Source: CAMQVM01 sp044433365 (GTDB taxonomy: Bacteria > Bacteroidota > Bacteroidia > Bacteroidales > Rikenellaceae). Taken from it: DNA of 7,336 bases. The stretch spans positions 1 to 7,336 of the forward strand of contig JAWXTR010000125.1 in the NCBI GenBank assembly GCA_044433365.1, in the 5' to 3' direction. The notes under the pieces are model-generated. The model did not search any database and was not told the DNA's origin. It worked only from the letters and a program-made list of their open reading frames with translations. Of this stretch, positions 5,483-7,336 are shown in pieces (within the stretch, counting starts at the first letter, position 1; every line of letters starts with the position of its first letter). The translations under genes and the position numbers were made by a program.

Positions 5483-7336
5483 CTAATCGGTAACTTTTAC
5501 ACAACGAATAGGCATACCTGTTCTACGTCCAGAGTAGCCAAGTCCACTATACGTATTATCATTAAATATTGGATATAATACATCAGCTTCATTACTTGTA
5601 TGTTCACCCAACAAGAAGCTAAATGCACCGTAAAATAGAGCAGTGCCACCGCCGGGGCTATTATAATTTGCTATCCCTGATTCACTCCAAATAATAGATG
5701 TTGCATCAGATTTTAAAACTTCGCCATTGGCACCCATAAATCCAGTATGAGGATAATATGCTCCGCAAACATTATAAATTTGCGTTGCTTTATCAGTAGT
5801 ACCTATAGTTTCTCCCCAAGTTGCATAAAAATCAGCCCAAGTCGCTCCATTAGCCACTTTCCAACCTAGTGGAGATGGATCGAATATTGATTTTTTAGAA
5901 TCATTTTTACTTGAATTCCAATCGTGCCAAAGACCAGATACTGATTGTCTATGCCAATTATATCCGGTAAGATATGTAGCTGGGAAGCTAAAAGCAGTTG
6001 GATTATTCACACTTTCAGAAATATATGTAAACGTCTTATTTGTTATTATATTAAATTTAGTGTTATCATAATTTTTAGCATTTGTAGTAAATGGATCTTT
6101 ACGTCCCCATTGATAGTATAAAGTACCTAAAGTTGCTCCATTTTCCTCTTTATTGCTTCTTGCTCCTATATTTCTATCCATAATATATAGATCTGTATCC
6201 GACCAAACTTTGTAACCATCATTATCACGATAACGATGTATCTCACCACCTGACACTGTAGAGATGTATGGATTTGTAACAGAAATTACCGCATCGGGGT
6301 TGTAATCAGTAATCCAAAGATGCCAACTCCAAACGACAATATCATTACGCTCAACATTTACTACTATATTACCTTGATTACAATTTGCAGGAATTGTAAC
6401 TTTCATTGCCGAACCAGCTCCATCAAACTCAAATCCTTCAGTAACACGCTCAACCGTAATGCCCTCGAAAGAGTCTACATCACCCCAAGAAATTTGCGGA
6501 GTCCACATTGGATTATAAGCATCATTATCATAAACTATCATATTAGCATATACATTTGCATAATCTTCACCCCAAAAAGTATTAATACGCTCCTCAACAG
6601 GAATATAAAAAGTTAAAGCCTCGGTTTCAGATGGATTTAAGATATAGCAGTTTGCCGACTCGTCCTCTGTAGTAAAATCTTTGCCTACCCCTTCATCAGA
6701 TGGCTCATCTGGAGCTACATAATCACCTGTAACGACATTATAGTTGTAGTAGTGACCAGCAAGTAAATCTTTTTCGTCTAATGTAGTTTTAATTGTCTTT
6801 TCTGATACTTTATCACCATCTGTATACTTCACTTTAGCTGTTATAGTTATCCCCTTAGCATTTTGAATAGGCAACATTATATAACCTGTTTCTGAAGTAA
6901 GATTACCAGTTGTAGCACCATTTGTAATTACCTCAAATTCTGTAGATGTTGTACCTTGATCCATCCACTCTGAATTATCAGCAATATAAAATGTACCACT
7001 AAATTTAAATTTACTCATAGTAAGCGACTCAATAGTATAATCGCCCGAAGCACTAAAAGACAAAGCTGTTAACTCATGTTTTAGGTTAAATTTAACACTA
7101 CTTTTATCGCCAGCAGCACGCTCTACTTTTGCGGTCATAAGCGTAGGTTGCTTCTCAATATCAGAAGGCAATACATATCCAATAAGAGCCTTACCTGTTG
7201 AATTATTATTTACATCAACCCCTGTATCAGTATCTTTCTCTATTTCGGCAGGGCATTGATCTGCAACAGCATAGAAAGTAGTTTCGCCACTTTCTGGGAA
7301 GTAATATTTGGTTGTATTATCGACTTGCGACCACAC
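5483..7336 (-). CDS. Large fimbrillin-type surface protein with FISUMP-like C-terminus, 5' end cut by window edge
   Basis: The frame is open to the right edge, so the signal peptide and start lie outside. Alignment with the 741-residue paralogue suggests about 90 residues are missing; the GTG at 7336 is only a Val codon. In window numbering, the fimbrillin-like part spans about 1-205 (YYFPESGETTFYAV 11-24, LKHELTALSFSASGDY 85-100, AGHYYNYNVVTGDY 193-206). The middle module spans about 227-347 (SANCYILNP 227-235, VWSWHLWITDYNP 335-347). The FISUMP-like module holds YIMDRNIGA (384-392), LYYQWGRKDPF (406-416), SIFDPSPLGWKV (483-494) and TGMPIRCVK (606-614). Identical landmarks in the next gene show tandem duplication. 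It is probably a pilus tip or minor subunit acting at the cell surface. The region just before TGMPIRCVK is Gly/Tyr/Asn-rich and differs strongly from the paralogue. Confidence 0.8.
   Translation of the reverse strand: MWSQVDNTTKYYFPESGETTFYAVADQCPAEIEKDTDTGVDVNNNSTGKALIGYVLPSDIEKQPTLMTAKVERAAGDKSSVKFNLKHELTALSFSASGDYTIESLTMSKFKFSGTFYIADNSEWMDQGTTSTEFEVITNGATTGNLTSETGYIMLPIQNAKGITITAKVKYTDGDKVSEKTIKTTLDEKDLLAGHYYNYNVVTGDYVAPDEPSDEGVGKDFTTEDESANCYILNPSETEALTFYIPVEERINTFWGEDYANVYANMIVYDNDAYNPMWTPQISWGDVDSFEGITVERVTEGFEFDGAGSAMKVTIPANCNQGNIVVNVERNDIVVWSWHLWITDYNPDAVISVTNPYISTVSGGEIHRYRDNDGYKVWSDTDLYIMDRNIGARSNKEENGATLGTLYYQWGRKDPFTTNAKNYDNTKFNIITNKTFTYISESVNNPTAFSFPATYLTGYNWHRQSVSGLWHDWNSSKNDSKKSIFDPSPLGWKVANGATWADFYATWGETIGTTDKATQIYNVCGAYYPHTGFMGANGEVLKSDATSIIWSESGIANYNSPGGGTALFYGAFSFLLGEHTSNEADVLYPIFNDNTYSGLGYSGRRTGMPIRCVKVTD

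Noticed and set aside
6320..6616. Plus-strand 98-codon ORF inside the partial fimbrillin
   Set aside because: Its sequence is low-complexity Ile/Asn/Thr/Ser-rich, as expected from antisense reading of an AT-rich gene; the minus-strand frame is conserved in the paralogue.

Overview
The window looks like Bacteroidales DNA (Bacteroidota). It has AT-rich start contexts with no clear Shine-Dalgarno sequences, lipoprotein-type fimbrillins, and the composite fimbrillin/FISUMP-like surface proteins common in gut and oral Bacteroidales. I cannot assign a genus. Every gene I can support lies on the minus strand, so transcription runs from high to low coordinates.

The high-coordinate part (about 7336 to 2175) is a fimbrial surface-protein cluster. 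It starts with a large fimbrillin-type protein whose N-terminus is beyond the window edge, followed by a complete 741-residue paralogue of it. Both have a fimbrillin-like N-terminal region, a middle 'SANCYI...WSWHLW' module and a C-terminal FISUMP-like module, as expected of pilus tip or minor subunits. A shorter 290-residue fimbrillin-family lipoprotein follows. The two large genes are each followed by a near-identical 11-bp-stem hairpin in the intergenic gap.

The low-coordinate part (2185 to 1) is a type I-C CRISPR-Cas effector module in canonical order: cas5c (crRNA-processing endonuclease), cas8c/csd1 (large subunit, probably also encoding Cas11c from an internal start) and the first 63 codons of cas7/csd2 (backbone subunit). 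These would form the crRNA-guided Cascade surveillance complex. cas3, which normally sits directly upstream of cas5 in type I-C loci, is absent there. The 290-residue fimbrillin takes its place, and its stop codon overlaps the cas5 start by 11 bases. The effector genes therefore appear to be translated as the tail of a fimbrial operon. No CRISPR array or adaptation gene is visible; these may lie past the left edge.

Several expression oddities cluster in the cas genes. cas8c starts with TTG. Cas8c is short, apparently missing a central segment. A 31-bp tandem duplication at the cas8c-cas7 junction leaves a duplicate cas7 start that opens a 15-codon out-of-frame leader ORF containing an A8 tract. 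The most interesting features are the fimbrillin-Cascade junction without an adjacent cas3 and the duplicated cas7 start.
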